Source of the DNA: Herbaspirillum sp. SJZ107
Lineage (GTDB): Bacteria; Pseudomonadota; Gammaproteobacteria; Burkholderiales; Burkholderiaceae_D
NCBI RefSeq assembly: GCF_006715485.1
Contig: NZ_VFNH01000002.1
Location: forward strand, 1,674,001-1,738,000
DNA: 64,000 bases
Reading direction: 5' to 3'
Position numbers and translations under genes: made by a program. Within the stretch, counting starts at the first letter, position 1; every line of letters begins with the position of its first letter. The notes beneath the pieces are model-generated. The model saw nothing but the letters and a program-made list of their open reading frames with translations, made no database searches and was not told the DNA's origin. Shown piece after piece: positions 1 to 9,631 of the stretch.

Positions 1-37
1 GCCGAGGGGCAGGCCATGAACACGCCTGCCCCTCGGC
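1..37 (+). promoter_or_regulatory. Perfect inverted repeat straddling a start codon
   Basis: Bases 1-14 (GCCGAGGGGCAGGC) are the exact reverse complement of bases 24-37. The 9-base loop contains the ATG at 16-18. The purine-rich ribosome binding site (GAGGGG) lies in the 5' arm, so in RNA it would be paired. This is seen directly. It could be a translation-controlling hairpin, or the stem of a terminator for a gene left of the window, although no T-run follows. Confidence 0.6.
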
Positions 38-789
38 GTTTGCTGCAGCTGCCCGCGGTCCGGGCGCTGCTGATCCAGTTACTGGGCTTTCCGCTGACCC
101 TGGGCACCGTCTGGCTGCTGGCGCGCGCCGGCATGCCGATGTCGTATTGGACAGTGGCGCTGCTGCAGGGCGCCTGGGCGGCACTGCTGTCGTGGCGTGC
201 CGGCCTGGCCAGCTGGTGGCGCCTGATCGGCTTCGGTTTTGCGCCGGCGCTGCTGCTGGCGCAATCGCTGCAACTGCCGCCGGGCCTGTTCCTGGCCGCC
301 TTCCTGGTCTTCCTGCTGGTGTACTGGTCGACCTTCCGCACCCAGGTGCCTTACTACCCGTCCGGGCGCGCGGTGTGGGACACCGTCGCCGGCCTGCTGC
401 CGCCCGGCCGCCCGGCGCGGGCGATCGACATCGGCAGCGGCCTCGGCGGCCTGGTGCTGGAACTGGCGCGGCGCCGCCCCGACTGCGAGATCGACGGCAT
501 CGAACTGGCGCCGCTGCCGTGGCTGGCCAGCCGCCTGCGCGCGCGCCTGGCGGGCAGCCGTGCCCGCTTCTTGCGCGGCGACTACAACCGCCTCGACTTC
601 GGCCAGTACGACCTGGTGTTCGCCTACCTGTCGCCGGCCGCGATGAGCGCCCTGTGGCGCAAGGCCGAGGCCGAAATGCGGCCGGGCAGTGTACTTGTCA
701 GTTACGAATTCGGTATTGTCGATCGAGAACCGAATCTTGGTTTTGTGACTACTGATAGCACAAAAATGCTTTATGTCTGGCACTTTTGA
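16..789 (+). CDS. Membrane-anchored class I SAM-dependent methyltransferase
   Basis: This is a 257-residue protein with two parts. Residues about 15-105 are hydrophobic, with about three membrane spans. Residues about 110-257 form a Rossmann-type methyltransferase domain with a SAM-binding motif (AIDIGSGLGG) and a following acidic strand end (IDGIELAP). The substrate cannot be told. The conserved C-terminal half reads to a normal stop. It ends about 140 bases before motA and is transcribed in the same direction, but a promoter-like element lies between them, so a shared operon is uncertain. Its start codon sits in the loop of a perfect hairpin (1-37). If that start is not used, no later start would keep the first membrane span intact. 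Confidence 0.7.
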   Translation: MNTPAPRRLLQLPAVRALLIQLLGFPLTLGTVWLLARAGMPMSYWTVALLQGAWAALLSWRAGLASWWRLIGFGFAPALLLAQSLQLPPGLFLAAFLVFLLVYWSTFRTQVPYYPSGRAVWDTVAGLLPPGRPARAIDIGSGLGGLVLELARRRPDCEIDGIELAPLPWLASRLRARLAGSRARFLRGDYNRLDFGQYDLVFAYLSPAAMSALWRKAEAEMRPGSVLVSYEFGIVDREPNLGFVTTDSTKMLYVWHF

Positions 790-810
790 ACCACATTCGG
801 CCAGATTTAC

Positions 811-839
811 TTGCCCGTAGGCCATTCTACGGCTAATCT
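811..839 (+). promoter_or_regulatory. Candidate promoter with internal palindrome before motA
   Basis: TTGCCC (811-816) and TAATCT (834-839) are 17 bases apart, a weak sigma-70 match. The spacer carries the inverted repeat CCGTAG/CTACGG (815-820 and 827-832). That repeat could be an operator or a small terminator for the upstream gene. No clear sigma-28 flagellar promoter was seen. Confidence 0.3.
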
Positions 840-930
840 ATTCCCCTACGTAAATATTTCTCTCTGGATTTATTCGACCGATCCAGGGGCCGGGCGCGCT
901 GCTGTCCGGATTCACGCAATCGGGAGTCCC

Positions 931-1791
931 GTGTTTGTCATTATTGGTTACATCGTCATCGTCGCGTCCGTACTCGGCGGCTTCGCCCTGGCCGGTGGCC
1001 ACCTTGCGGCGCTCATGCAGCCGCTCGAAGTCCTGATGATCGGCGGCGCCGCGATCGGCGCCTTCTTTGTCGGTAACACCCCCAAGGCCGTGAAGGCCAC
1101 CGTGAAAGCGCTGCCGAGCGTGCTCAAGGGTTCGGCGTACACGCGCGACATGTACATGGAACTGATGTCGCTGATGTTCGACGTGTTGTCCAAGGTACGC
1201 AAGGAAGGCCTGATGTCGATCGAAGGCGACATCGAAAGCCCGGAGCAGAGCCCGGTGTTCTCGAAATACCCGGCGGTGCTGAAGGACCATCACATCGTCG
1301 AATTCATCACCGACTACCTGCGCCTGATGGTTTCCGGCAACATGGACGCCTTCCAGATCGAAAACCTCATGGACAACGAGATCGAGACCCACCATCATGA
1401 AGGCCATGTCCCGGCCGCGTGCATCAACAAGCTGGCCGACGGCCTGCCGGCCTTCGGTATCGTGGCGGCGGTGATGGGCGTGGTGCACACGATGGAATCG
1501 GTGGGTGCGCCGCCGGCCGAACTGGGCATGCTGATTGCCCACGCGCTGGTCGGCACCTTCCTCGGCATCCTGCTGGCCTACGGCTTCGTGGCGCCGCTGG
1601 GCAGCCTGCTGGAACAGAAACTGGAGGAATCGAGCAAGATGTTCCAGACCGTGAAAGTCACGCTGCTGGCCAGCCTGAACGGCTACGCCCCGGCGCTGGC
1701 CGTCGAATTCGGCCGCAAGGTGCTGTACTCGACCGAGCGCCCGACCTTCTCCGAACTCGAAGACCACATCAAGAAAGCGAAGAGCAAGTGA
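931..1791 (+). CDS. motA: Flagellar motor stator protein MotA
   Basis: This is the stator subunit that, with MotB, conducts protons across the inner membrane and turns the flagellar rotor. I chose the GTG at 931 because it is preceded by GGGAG, gives 286 residues (the usual family length) and starts directly with the first membrane span (FVIIGYIVIVASVLGGFALAG). An in-frame start 120 bases upstream would add a non-family extension. Four hydrophobic segments (about residues 2-22, 34-52, 170-190, 200-220) flank the long cytoplasmic loop that contacts FliG. motB follows 27 bases later. Confidence 0.95.
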   Translation: MFVIIGYIVIVASVLGGFALAGGHLAALMQPLEVLMIGGAAIGAFFVGNTPKAVKATVKALPSVLKGSAYTRDMYMELMSLMFDVLSKVRKEGLMSIEGDIESPEQSPVFSKYPAVLKDHHIVEFITDYLRLMVSGNMDAFQIENLMDNEIETHHHEGHVPAACINKLADGLPAFGIVAAVMGVVHTMESVGAPPAELGMLIAHALVGTFLGILLAYGFVAPLGSLLEQKLEESSKMFQTVKVTLLASLNGYAPALAVEFGRKVLYSTERPTFSELEDHIKKAKSK

Positions 1792-1818
1792 TAACGCTGC
1801 GCTACGCCGGAGGCTCGC

Positions 1819-2793
1819 ATGGCTGACGAAGGCCAGAAGCCCATCATCGTCAAGCGTATCAAGAAGGGCGGCCATGGTCACCATGGCGGCGCCTGGAAGA
1901 TCGCGTATGCCGACTTCGTGACGGCGATGATGGCGTTCTTCCTGCTCATGTGGCTGCTCGGCTCGACCGCCAAGGGCGACATGGAAGGCATCGCCGAATT
2001 CTTCAAGACGCCGCTGAAGGTCGCCATGGCGGGCGGCTCCGGCAGCGGCGACAGTTCGTCGATCCTGCAGGGCGGCGGCCAGGACCTGACGCGCCGTAAC
2101 GGCCAGGTCAAGAAGGGCGACACCCCGGCCGACAAGAAGACCTACGACCTGAAGGCGGCCAAGGCCGCGGTGGAAGCGGCGGAAGCCGAGCGCCTGAACA
2201 AGCTCAAGCAGAAGATCGAGTCGACCATCGACGCCAATCCGCAGCTCAGGAAATACAAGAACCAGCTGCTGCTGGACATCACCCAGGAAGGCTTGCGCAT
2301 CCAGATCGTCGACGAGAAGAACCGGCCGATGTTCGAATCGGCGAAGGCCGAGCTGCAGCCGTACACGCGCGACATTCTGGACGTGCTGGCGCTGGTGCTG
2401 AACGACGTGCCGAACAAACTGAGCCTGTCCGGCCACACCGATTCGACGCCCTACATGACGGAAACCGGCTACAGCAACTGGGAACTCTCGGCCGACCGCG
2501 CCAACGCCTCGCGCCGCGAAATGGTGCGCGGCGGCCTGGCCGAGAACAAGGTGCTGCGCGTGGTGGGCCTGGCCGGCGTCAACCACCTCGACCGCAAGGA
2601 TCCATTCAGTCCGGTCAACCGCCGCATCAGCATCCTGGTGATGAACCAGCGCACCGAGGAAGCCCTGCTGCGCGACGGCGCCGCGGCACTTGACTTGCCG
2701 GGCGACGATGCCGATGCCGCGGTGAAGGCGGTGGCGGGCGCGACCGGTGGCGGTATTGCAGCGCCGGCGGACGGCGTCGCGGCGAAAAAGTAA
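1819..2793 (+). CDS. motB: Flagellar motor stator protein MotB
   Basis: 324 residues. A short basic N-terminus is followed by one membrane helix carrying the proton-carrying aspartate (Asp32 in YADFVTAMMAF). A linker and an OmpA-type peptidoglycan-binding domain (about residues 170-275, with LSGHTDSTPY and LSADRA) anchor the stator to the wall. The C-terminus ends in an Ala/Gly-rich tail that is not part of the fold. It forms an operon with motA and the chemotaxis genes downstream; the next gene starts 22 bases after the stop. Confidence 0.96.
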   Translation: MADEGQKPIIVKRIKKGGHGHHGGAWKIAYADFVTAMMAFFLLMWLLGSTAKGDMEGIAEFFKTPLKVAMAGGSGSGDSSSILQGGGQDLTRRNGQVKKGDTPADKKTYDLKAAKAAVEAAEAERLNKLKQKIESTIDANPQLRKYKNQLLLDITQEGLRIQIVDEKNRPMFESAKAELQPYTRDILDVLALVLNDVPNKLSLSGHTDSTPYMTETGYSNWELSADRANASRREMVRGGLAENKVLRVVGLAGVNHLDRKDPFSPVNRRISILVMNQRTEEALLRDGAAALDLPGDDADAAVKAVAGATGGGIAAPADGVAAKK

Positions 2794-2815
2794 GGCAGCA
2801 GGAACGGAGGATCGA

Positions 2816-3364
2816 ATGACAAGAAAAAAGATACTCGGCTCACACGTCAAGCGCCTGCTGTCGGGCGTGTCGGACCACGGCCGGCGCCACCTGAACGAGG
2901 TCGAGACCGACCTGGTGCAGACCAATCTGCTGCTCGAGGAAGCGATCGACAAGCTGACCGGCAGTTTCATGGCGATCCACCGCACCGTCGACGCGCGCCA
3001 GGAGGCGATCGACCGCCTGCTGGCCGGCGAAGCGCCGTCGCCCGAAGACAGCGCGCGCCTGGCCGCCATGTCCGGCGAGATCGCCGGCCACGTCAACGCG
3101 GCGGTGACCAGCCTGCAGTTCCAGGACATGACCAGCCAGCTTCTCGACCGCACGCTGCGCCGCGTGAACGGCCTGCGCGAGTTCCTGGCGACGCTGAGCG
3201 CGCACGGCGACGACATCGTGCCCGAGAGCGGGGGCGAAGAAATCGTCGAGGGGCTGGGCAAGGTGAGCATGGCGCTGGCGATCCAGTCGCTCGAGCTGCG
3301 CAGCATGCTGCGCAAGTCGGTGGAACAGCGCCACCTCGAGAGCGGCGACGTCGAGTTATTTTAA
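2816..3364 (+). CDS. CheZ-like phosphatase family protein (second copy)
   Basis: 182 residues, starting at the ATG behind a good GGAGG site at 2806-2810. The protein is mostly helical. Its helix SLQFQDMTSQLLDRTLRR contains Asp104 and Gln108 with the same four-residue spacing and context as Asp143/Gln147 of CheZ (QDLTGQ). In CheZ those residues bind Mg and position the water that dephosphorylates CheY. The C-terminus is acidic-aromatic (SGDVELF), which may be a CheY-docking tail like that of CheZ, though its sequence differs. The gene sits directly upstream of cheY1 (18-base gap), so CheY1 is the expected substrate. Function is inferred; it could also be an inactive chemotaxis accessory protein. 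Confidence 0.65.
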   Translation: MTRKKILGSHVKRLLSGVSDHGRRHLNEVETDLVQTNLLLEEAIDKLTGSFMAIHRTVDARQEAIDRLLAGEAPSPEDSARLAAMSGEIAGHVNAAVTSLQFQDMTSQLLDRTLRRVNGLREFLATLSAHGDDIVPESGGEEIVEGLGKVSMALAIQSLELRSMLRKSVEQRHLESGDVELF

Positions 3365-3382
3365 AAAGATCAGGAGTACGAA

Positions 3383-3748
3383 ATGGCTAAAACAATTCTT
3401 GCAGTCGACGATTCGAGTTCCCTGCGCCAGATGGTGGCGTTCAGCCTGAAGGCTGCCGGCTACCAGGTGGTGGAGGCGGTCGATGGCCAGGATGGCCTGG
3501 ACAAGGCGCGGCAGCAGACCGTCGACCTGGTCCTGACCGACCAGAACATGCCGAAGATGGACGGCCTCACCCTGATCAAGTCGCTGCGCGGCCTGCCGAC
3601 CTATGCCAAGGTGCCGATCCTGATGCTGACCACCGAATCGTCCGACGAGATGAAGGCCAAGGGCCGCGCCGCCGGCGCCAACGGCTGGCTGGTGAAACCC
3701 TTCGATCCGCAGCGCCTGATCGAGGTGGTCAAGAAGGTGATCGGCTGA
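3383..3748 (+). CDS. cheY: Single-domain response regulator, CheY-like (copy 1)
   Basis: A 121-residue receiver domain with no output domain. The acidic pair Asp9/Asp10, phospho-acceptor Asp53 (LVLTDQNMPKMDG), switch Thr83/84 and Lys105 are all present. A GGAG site (AGGAGT) lies before the ATG. It is flanked by the CheZ-like gene and cheA, so it probably receives phosphate from CheA. It differs clearly from the second CheY at 9236, which is closer to the enterobacterial form. It may act as the phosphate sink or as an alternative motor ligand. Confidence 0.9.
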   Translation: MAKTILAVDDSSSLRQMVAFSLKAAGYQVVEAVDGQDGLDKARQQTVDLVLTDQNMPKMDGLTLIKSLRGLPTYAKVPILMLTTESSDEMKAKGRAAGANGWLVKPFDPQRLIEVVKKVIG

Positions 3749-3773
3749 TCCTGCAGCGAGCAAGTACACCACC

Positions 3774-5936
3774 ATGACCATCGACATCAGCCAGTTCTAC
3801 AAGGTCTTTTTCGACGAGGCCGAAGAGCTTCTCGCCGAGAAGGAGCGTCTGCTGCTGGCCGTCGATATCGCATCGCCGGACCCGGAAGACCTGAACGCCA
3901 TCTTCCGCACCGCCCACTCGATCAAGGGCGGCGCCTCCACCTTCGGCCTGAACGACATGAGCGAAGTGACGCACGTGCTCGAGTCGCTGCTGGACCGCAT
4001 CCGCAAGGGCGAGATGGCGCTCACCGCGCAGCACGTGGACGCCTTTCTGGCGGCCAAGGACATCCTCAAGATGCAGCTCGACGGCCACCGCAACGGCGCC
4101 GACGTCGACGGGGAGGAAGTCGCCAACGTGCGCATGATGCTGCACGAGTTGTCCGAAGGCGTGATCGTGCCGACGCACCAGCCGACCGTGCCTTCCTTCC
4201 TGCACGCCGAGCAGAAGCAGGAAGTGCGCGAAGGCGCGCACCGCTACAAGATCGAGCTGCCGGAACTCGGCAAGCGCGACGTCGACGCACTGGTCGACGA
4301 ACTCGGCCTGCTGGGCCGGGTGTCGGTGACGCCGCTGGACGGCGGCCGCACCGCCCTGATCATCACCACCCACGAAAGCCTGGACGACATCGTCGCCATC
4401 TGCTCGTTCGTGCTGGAACCGGACGACCTGAAGATCTTCGAGGCGCCGCCGCTGACGCCCGAGCAGCGCGCCATCGAAGCCGCCGAACGCGCGCGCATCG
4501 AGGATGCGCAGGGCTACGGCTTCTTCGACCCGGCCGATGCCGCCGGCGCCGCGGCCGCGCCGTCCGAGGACGACCTCGGCTACGGCTTCTTCCAGCCGAT
4601 CGAAGAGATCCGGCGCGAAGCGGGTATCACGGCCGAGATCGCGGCCGAGGCGGCGCCGGCAGCGGTGCAGGCGCCGGACGCCGAGGCCGAGAAGAAAGCC
4701 GAAAAGCAGGCCGCCAAAAAGGCCGAAGCCGCCGCCCACGCCCATGCCGAAGCCGGTTCGATCCGCGTCTCGATCGAAAAGGTCGACCAGCTGATCAACC
4801 TGGTCGGCGAGCTGGTGATCACCCAGGCCATGATCGAGCAGCGCAGCTCGGGCCTGGATCCGATGCTGCACCAGAAGCTGATGCAGTCGGTGTCGCAGCT
4901 GACCCGCAACACGCGCGACCTGCAGGAAGCGGTGATGTCGATCCGCATGATGCCGATGGACTTCGTGTTCTCGCGCTTCCCGCGCATGGTGCGCGACCTG
5001 GCCGGCAAGCTCGGCAAGAAGGTCGACTTCATCACCAACGGCGCCGCCACCGAACTGGACAAGGGCCTGATCGAACGCATCGTCGATCCGCTGACCCACC
5101 TGGTGCGCAACTCGATCGACCACGGCATCGAGATGCCGGCTGCGCGCGTGGCTGCGGGCAAGTCGGAATCGGGACGCCTGTTCCTGTCGGCGGCCCACCA
5201 GGGCGGCAACATCGTGATCGAGGTGGCCGACGACGGCGGCGGCCTGAACCGCGACAGGATCCTGGCCAAGGCAGCCTCGAACGGCCTGCCGGTGTCAAGC
5301 AACATGACGGATGCCGAGGTCTGGCAGCTGATCTTCGCGCCAGGCTTCTCGACCGCCGAGATCGTCACCGACGTCTCCGGGCGCGGCGTCGGCATGGATG
5401 TCGTCAAGCGCAACATCACGGCGATGGGCGGCACCATCGACATCCGCTCGGCCAAGGGCTTCGGCACCACGATCCTGATCTCGCTGCCGCTGACGCTGGC
5501 GATCCTGGACGGCATGTCGATCCGCTGCGGCGACGAAATCTACATCCTGCCGCTCGGCTTCGTGGTCGAGTCGCTGCAACCCGCATGCGAGGACATCAAG
5601 GAGATTGCCGGACGCGGCCGCGTGGTCAAGGTGCGCGGCGAATACCTGCCGCTGATCCCGCTGTACCAGATGTTCAACATCGAACCGCGCATTACCGATC
5701 CGGCCGAAGGGATCCTGGTGATCCTCGAGACCGAAGGGCGCAAGGCGGCGCTGTTCATCGACGAACTGGTCGGCCAGCAGCAGGTCGTGGTCAAGAACCT
5801 CGAATCGAACTACCGCAAGGTGGCCGGGATCTCCGGCGCCACCATTCTCGGCGATGGCGGCGTGGCGCTGATCCTCGACGTGGCTGCGCTGCTGCGCTCG
5901 TCGCGTCAACTGACCGACGATCCGGTCGTCCAATAA
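3774..5936 (+). CDS. cheA: Chemotaxis histidine kinase CheA
   Basis: 720 residues. The order is an Hpt domain (about 1-105) with phospho-acceptor His48 in [13 protein letters not shown], then a regulatory region, an acidic then Lys/Ala-rich linker (about 240-320), a dimerisation domain, an HATPase domain (about 390-570: [28 protein letters not shown]) and a C-terminal CheW-like domain. The kinase autophosphorylates under receptor control and passes phosphate to CheY and CheB. An aromatic motif, GYGFF, occurs twice in the linker region (near residues 246 and 268), where a docking element for response regulators would be expected. cheW follows after 34 bases. Confidence 0.97.
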   Translation: MTIDISQFYKVFFDEAEELLAEKERLLLAVDIASPDPEDLNAIFRTAHSIKGGASTFGLNDMSEVTHVLESLLDRIRKGEMALTAQHVDAFLAAKDILKMQLDGHRNGADVDGEEVANVRMMLHELSEGVIVPTHQPTVPSFLHAEQKQEVREGAHRYKIELPELGKRDVDALVDELGLLGRVSVTPLDGGRTALIITTHESLDDIVAICSFVLEPDDLKIFEAPPLTPEQRAIEAAERARIEDAQGYGFFDPADAAGAAAAPSEDDLGYGFFQPIEEIRREAGITAEIAAEAAPAAVQAPDAEAEKKAEKQAAKKAEAAAHAHAEAGSIRVSIEKVDQLINLVGELVITQAMIEQRSSGLDPMLHQKLMQSVSQLTRNTRDLQEAVMSIRMMPMDFVFSRFPRMVRDLAGKLGKKVDFITNGAATELDKGLIERIVDPLTHLVRNSIDHGIEMPAARVAAGKSESGRLFLSAAHQGGNIVIEVADDGGGLNRDRILAKAASNGLPVSSNMTDAEVWQLIFAPGFSTAEIVTDVSGRGVGMDVVKRNITAMGGTIDIRSAKGFGTTILISLPLTLAILDGMSIRCGDEIYILPLGFVVESLQPACEDIKEIAGRGRVVKVRGEYLPLIPLYQMFNIEPRITDPAEGILVILETEGRKAALFIDELVGQQQVVVKNLESNYRKVAGISGATILGDGGVALILDVAALLRSSRQLTDDPVVQ

Positions 5937-5970
5937 CACCAACGATAGAACCCATCCGACTAGGAACCCC

Positions 5971-6465
5971 ATGTCCACTCAAGCGACCAACAAGACCCAC
6001 GACACCGGCGACGGTGGCAGCGAATACCTGGCCTTCACCCTCGGTTCCGAGGAATACGGCATCGACATCCTGAAGGTGCAGGAAATCCGCGGCTACGAAG
6101 CCGTCACCCGCATCGCCAACGCCCCGGAATTCATCAAGGGCGTAATCAACCTTCGCGGCATCATCATCCCGGTGGTCGACATGCGCATCAAGTTCAACCT
6201 GGGCACCCCGACCTACGACCAGTTCACCGTCGTCATCATCCTGAACATCGGCGGCCGCATCATGGGCATGGTGGTGGACAGCGTGTCGGACGTCACCACG
6301 CTCACCCCCGAGCAGATCAAGCCGGCCCCGGAAATGGGCAGCGCCTTCAACGGCGAATACCTGATGGGCCTGGGCACCGTCGACGAACGCATGCTGATCC
6401 TGATCGACATCGACCGCCTGATGTCGTCCAGCGAGATGGGCCTGGTCGACCGGATGGCTGCCTGA
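5971..6465 (+). CDS. cheW: Chemotaxis coupling protein CheW
   Basis: A single CheW domain of 164 residues that links chemoreceptors to CheA at the membrane. The typical segments are present: a [11 protein letters not shown] strand, [16 protein letters not shown], and a C-terminal [11 protein letters not shown]. It starts at an ATG 34 bases after the cheA stop and is cotranscribed with cheA. No receptor gene follows, unlike many enterobacterial operons, so the receptors must be encoded elsewhere. Confidence 0.97.
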   Translation: MSTQATNKTHDTGDGGSEYLAFTLGSEEYGIDILKVQEIRGYEAVTRIANAPEFIKGVINLRGIIIPVVDMRIKFNLGTPTYDQFTVVIILNIGGRIMGMVVDSVSDVTTLTPEQIKPAPEMGSAFNGEYLMGLGTVDERMLILIDIDRLMSSSEMGLVDRMAA

Positions 6466-6541
6466 TCAACCGCAGCGGCGCAAGGATGCACGGGGGCCGT
6501 GTCTCCGGCCTCGCAGAAACACCAATCAAAGGTTATATAAA

Positions 6542-7393
6542 GTGCCGCTCACGACCAAGCAGGAAACCGGCAAGGAATTCGAATTCACGCGCCACGATTT
6601 CGAGCGTGTGCGCGGCCTGATCTACAAGCAGGCCGGCATTTCGCTGGCCGACAGCAAGCAGGAAATGGTGTACAGCCGCCTGGCGCGGCGCCTGCGCGCG
6701 ACCGGGATCGCCTCCTTCGTCACCTACCTCGATGCCCTCGAAGCGGGGCGCATGGACGGTGAGTGGGAATCCTTCACCAATGCGCTGACGACCAACCTGA
6801 CCTCGTTCTTCCGCGAAGCGCACCACTTCCCGCTGCTGGCGGAACACGCGCTCAAGGCGCGCCGCCAGCACGGCGGCAACCTGACGATCTGGTGCTCGGC
6901 CAGTTCCACCGGCGAGGAACCGTACTCGATCGCGATGACGCTGTGCGAAGCCTTCAACACGCTGACGCCGCCGGTCTCGATCGTCGCCACCGACATCGAC
7001 ACCAACGTGCTGGCCACCGCCAGCGCCGGCGTGTACCCGATGGAGCGCGTCGACAAGCTGGAGAGCGAGCGCCTGCGCCGCTTCTTCATGAAAGGGAAGG
7101 GCAGCCAGGAAGGCCTGGTGCGGGTGCGCCAGGAATTGCGCAACCTGGTCACCTTCAAGCAGCTGAACCTGCTGGCCGACGGCTGGCCGGTGCAGGGCCA
7201 GTTCGACGCGATCTTCTGCCGCAACGTGATGATCTATTTCGACAAGGCGACCCAGCGCCGCATCCTGTCGCGCTTCGTCCCGCTGATGAAGCCGGACGCG
7301 CTGCTGTTCGCCGGCCACTCCGAGAACTTCCTGTACGTGTCCGACGCGCTGCGCCTGCGCGGCAAGACGGTCTATGAACTGAGCCAGGGCTGA
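6542..7393 (+). CDS. cheR: Chemotaxis protein methyltransferase CheR
   Basis: 283 residues. An N-terminal helical domain (about 15-80) precedes a SAM-dependent methyltransferase domain with IWCSASSTGEEPYSIAM as the SAM-binding motif and FDAIFCRNVMIYFD near the active site. It methylates glutamates on chemoreceptors, opposing CheB. The best start is the GTG at 6542, behind AAAGG; no in-frame ATG lies close by. The C-terminus has no receptor-tethering extension. cheD begins 11 bases after the stop. Confidence 0.96.
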   Translation: MPLTTKQETGKEFEFTRHDFERVRGLIYKQAGISLADSKQEMVYSRLARRLRATGIASFVTYLDALEAGRMDGEWESFTNALTTNLTSFFREAHHFPLLAEHALKARRQHGGNLTIWCSASSTGEEPYSIAMTLCEAFNTLTPPVSIVATDIDTNVLATASAGVYPMERVDKLESERLRRFFMKGKGSQEGLVRVRQELRNLVTFKQLNLLADGWPVQGQFDAIFCRNVMIYFDKATQRRILSRFVPLMKPDALLFAGHSENFLYVSDALRLRGKTVYELSQG

Positions 7394-7404
7394 GCATATA
7401 TATC

Positions 7405-8007
7405 ATGGAGTCCAACAGCCATTTCGCCACCAACGTCTATTACGACCGGACCTTCGACTGCGATGCAGCCAAGATCCTGCCCGGCGAGTACTACTACACC
7501 GGCAAGGACATGCTGATCGTGACCGTGCTCGGTTCCTGCGTCTCGGCCTGCATCCGCGACCGCGTGAAAGGACTGGGCGGCATGAACCATTTCATGCTGC
7601 CTGACGGCGGCGGCGATGGCGCCAGCCCGGTGTCGGCGTCGATGCGCTACGGGACCTATGCGATGGAAGTGCTGATCAACGACCTGCTGAAAGCCGGCGC
7701 CAGGCGCGAAAACCTGGAAGCCAAGGTGTTCGGCGGCGGCGCGGTCCTGCGCGGCTTCTCGTCGATGAACGTGGGCGAGCGCAACGCCGCCTTCGTCACG
7801 CGTTTCCTGAAGACCGAGCGCATCCCGGTGCTGGCGGAAGACCTGAACGACATTTACCCGCGCAAGGTGTACTTCTTCCCGCGCACCGGCAAGGTGCTGG
7901 TGAAGAAGCTGATGCAGACCCAAAACGAGACGCTGGCCAAGCGTGAACTCGACTACGCCAGCCGCCTGAAAAAGGCGCCGGTCGGTGGTCCCATCGACCT
8001 GTTCTGA
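7405..8007 (+). CDS. cheD: Chemoreceptor glutamine deamidase CheD
   Basis: 200 residues. CheD converts receptor glutamines to glutamates, tuning receptor methylation sites. The nucleophile is Cys45 in [10 protein letters not shown] and the catalytic His62 lies in GGMNHFMLP; both family motifs are intact. The chain KVFGGGAVL follows as in other CheD proteins. It lies between cheR and cheB, the usual adaptation gene order in betaproteobacteria. The C-terminal 30 residues are basic and more variable. Confidence 0.95.
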   Translation: MESNSHFATNVYYDRTFDCDAAKILPGEYYYTGKDMLIVTVLGSCVSACIRDRVKGLGGMNHFMLPDGGGDGASPVSASMRYGTYAMEVLINDLLKAGARRENLEAKVFGGGAVLRGFSSMNVGERNAAFVTRFLKTERIPVLAEDLNDIYPRKVYFFPRTGKVLVKKLMQTQNETLAKRELDYASRLKKAPVGGPIDLF

Positions 8008-8023
8008 GAGGAGAGCTCCGAAG

Positions 8024-9100
8024 ATGAGCGAAAAGAAGATCAAAGTCGTCATCGTCGACGACTCGGCCCTGATCCGCAGCGTGATGAGCGAGATCGTCAA
8101 CTCGCAGCCCGACATGGAAGTCGCCGGCACCGCGCCCGATCCGCTGGTCGCGCGCGACCTGATCAAGCGCGTCAATCCGGACGTGCTGACGCTGGACGTC
8201 GAGATGCCGAAGATGGACGGCCTCGATTTCCTGGAAAAGCTGATGCGCCTGCGGCCAATGCCGGTGGTGATGGTGTCCTCGCTGACCGAGCGCGGCTCCG
8301 AGATCACGATGCGCGCGCTGGAACTCGGCGCGGTCGACTTCGTGACGAAGCCGAAGATCTCGATCCAGGCCGGCATGCGCGAGTACACCGAACTGATCAC
8401 CGACAAGATCCGCGCCGCCGCGCGTGCCCGCATCAAGCCGCGCACACTGCACGCACCCAGCGCCGGCGCGGCACCGCTGCCGCAGCTGCGCAGCCCGCTG
8501 ACTTCGTCGGAAAAGCTGATCATCATCGGCGCCTCCACCGGCGGCACCGAGGCGATCCGCGAATTCCTGATGCAGATGCCGTCCGACTGCCCGGGCATCC
8601 TGATCGCCCAGCACATGCCGGAAGGCTTCACGACCTCGTTCGCCCGGCGCCTCGATTCGCTATGCCGGATCAGCGTGGTCGAGTCGCAAGGCAACGAGCG
8701 GGTGCTGCCGGGCCACGCCTACATCGCGCCCGGCCATTCGCACCTGCTGCTGGCGCGTTCGGGCGCCAACTACATGACCAGGATCGAACAGACCGATCCG
8801 GTCAACCGCCACCGCCCCTCGGTCGACGTGCTGTTCCGCTCGGCGGCCCAGGCGGCCGGCAAGAATGCGGTCGGCGTGATCCTGACCGGCATGGGCAAGG
8901 ACGGCGCACAAGGCATGCTGGACATGAAGGCCGCAGGAGCGTACAACTTCGCCCAGGACGAGGCCTCGTGCGTCGTGTTCGGCATGCCGCGCGAAGCGAT
9001 CGCCGTCGGCGCGACGCACGAAGTGGCTGCCTTGAACGCCTTGCCGGGCCTGGTCCTTGGCCATTTGGCAACACATGGCGGCCGAGCGTTGCGCGTTTGA
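8024..9100 (+). CDS. cheB: Protein-glutamate methylesterase/deamidase CheB
   Basis: 358 residues from the ATG behind GAGAGGAGAG; an in-frame GTG start 39 bases upstream would overlap cheD. The receiver domain (1-125) has phospho-acceptor Asp58 ([12 protein letters not shown]). The methylesterase domain (about 165-358) has the Ser-His-Asp triad in [17 protein letters not shown] and [10 protein letters not shown]. Phosphorylation by CheA relieves inhibition of the esterase, which removes receptor methyl groups. It is the last gene of the first transcription block; a 135-base gap follows. Confidence 0.97.
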   Translation: MSEKKIKVVIVDDSALIRSVMSEIVNSQPDMEVAGTAPDPLVARDLIKRVNPDVLTLDVEMPKMDGLDFLEKLMRLRPMPVVMVSSLTERGSEITMRALELGAVDFVTKPKISIQAGMREYTELITDKIRAAARARIKPRTLHAPSAGAAPLPQLRSPLTSSEKLIIIGASTGGTEAIREFLMQMPSDCPGILIAQHMPEGFTTSFARRLDSLCRISVVESQGNERVLPGHAYIAPGHSHLLLARSGANYMTRIEQTDPVNRHRPSVDVLFRSAAQAAGKNAVGVILTGMGKDGAQGMLDMKAAGAYNFAQDEASCVVFGMPREAIAVGATHEVAALNALPGLVLGHLATHGGRALRV

Positions 9101-9150
9101 TCCGAACCCGTTGCTTTGGCCCCCGTTTTATCGCCGTAGAGCAACAAAAA

Positions 9151-9159
9151 TGCTATGCT
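9151..9159 (+). promoter_or_regulatory. Extended -10 element before cheY2
   Basis: TGCTATGCT in the 135-base gap between cheB and cheY2 fits an extended -10 promoter element. No good -35 box is present at the matching distance. It suggests that cheY2-cheZ may have a promoter of their own. Confidence 0.3.
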
Positions 9160-9235
9160 AGACGCTGTTTAGGACGTGTGTTCCTGCAGTGCCGAATCCA
9201 ACCAACACAGATACAGAAAGACAACGGAGTATTTC

Positions 9236-9631
9236 ATGGCTGATCCAAAGATGCGTTTTTTAGTGGTTGACGATTTCTCGACGATGCGCCGCATCGTCCG
9301 GAACTTGTTGAAGGAACTGGGTTACTCCAATGTCGACGAAGCCGAAGACGGCGTGATGGCCCTGGCCAAGCTGCGCAGCGAGCAGTTCGACTTCGTGGTC
9401 TCGGACTGGAACATGCCGAACATGGACGGCCTGACCATGCTGCAGAACATCCGTTCCGACCCGGCGCTGGCCAAGCTGCCGGTGCTGATGGTGACCGCCG
9501 AAGCCAAGAAGGAAAACATCATCGCGGCGGCCCAGGCCGGCGCCAATGGCTACGTCGTCAAGCCGTTCACCGCGGCCACCCTGGACGAAAAGCTGAACAA
9601 GATTTTCGAAAAGATGGAAAAGGCAGCCTAA
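9236..9631 (+). CDS. cheY: Chemotaxis response regulator CheY (copy 2)
   Basis: 131 residues. The numbering of functional residues equals that of enterobacterial CheY: Asp12/Asp13, phospho-acceptor Asp57 ([12 protein letters not shown]), Thr87 and Lys109. The phosphorylated form binds FliM and switches motor rotation. The ATG at 9236 is preferred over an upstream in-frame start because it gives the family length and follows an AACGGAG site. The stop is immediately followed by the cheZ start, so the pair is translated together. This is the more likely motor-binding CheY of the two. Confidence 0.95.
   Translation: MADPKMRFLVVDDFSTMRRIVRNLLKELGYSNVDEAEDGVMALAKLRSEQFDFVVSDWNMPNMDGLTMLQNIRSDPALAKLPVLMVTAEAKKENIIAAAQAGANGYVVKPFTAATLDEKLNKIFEKMEKAA

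Noticed and set aside
838-3315. Very long open frame on the minus strand opposite motA-motB
   Set aside because: It mirrors the codon pattern of the real genes in GC-rich DNA, has no domain pattern, and the plus strand carries clear motA, motB and a CheZ-like gene.
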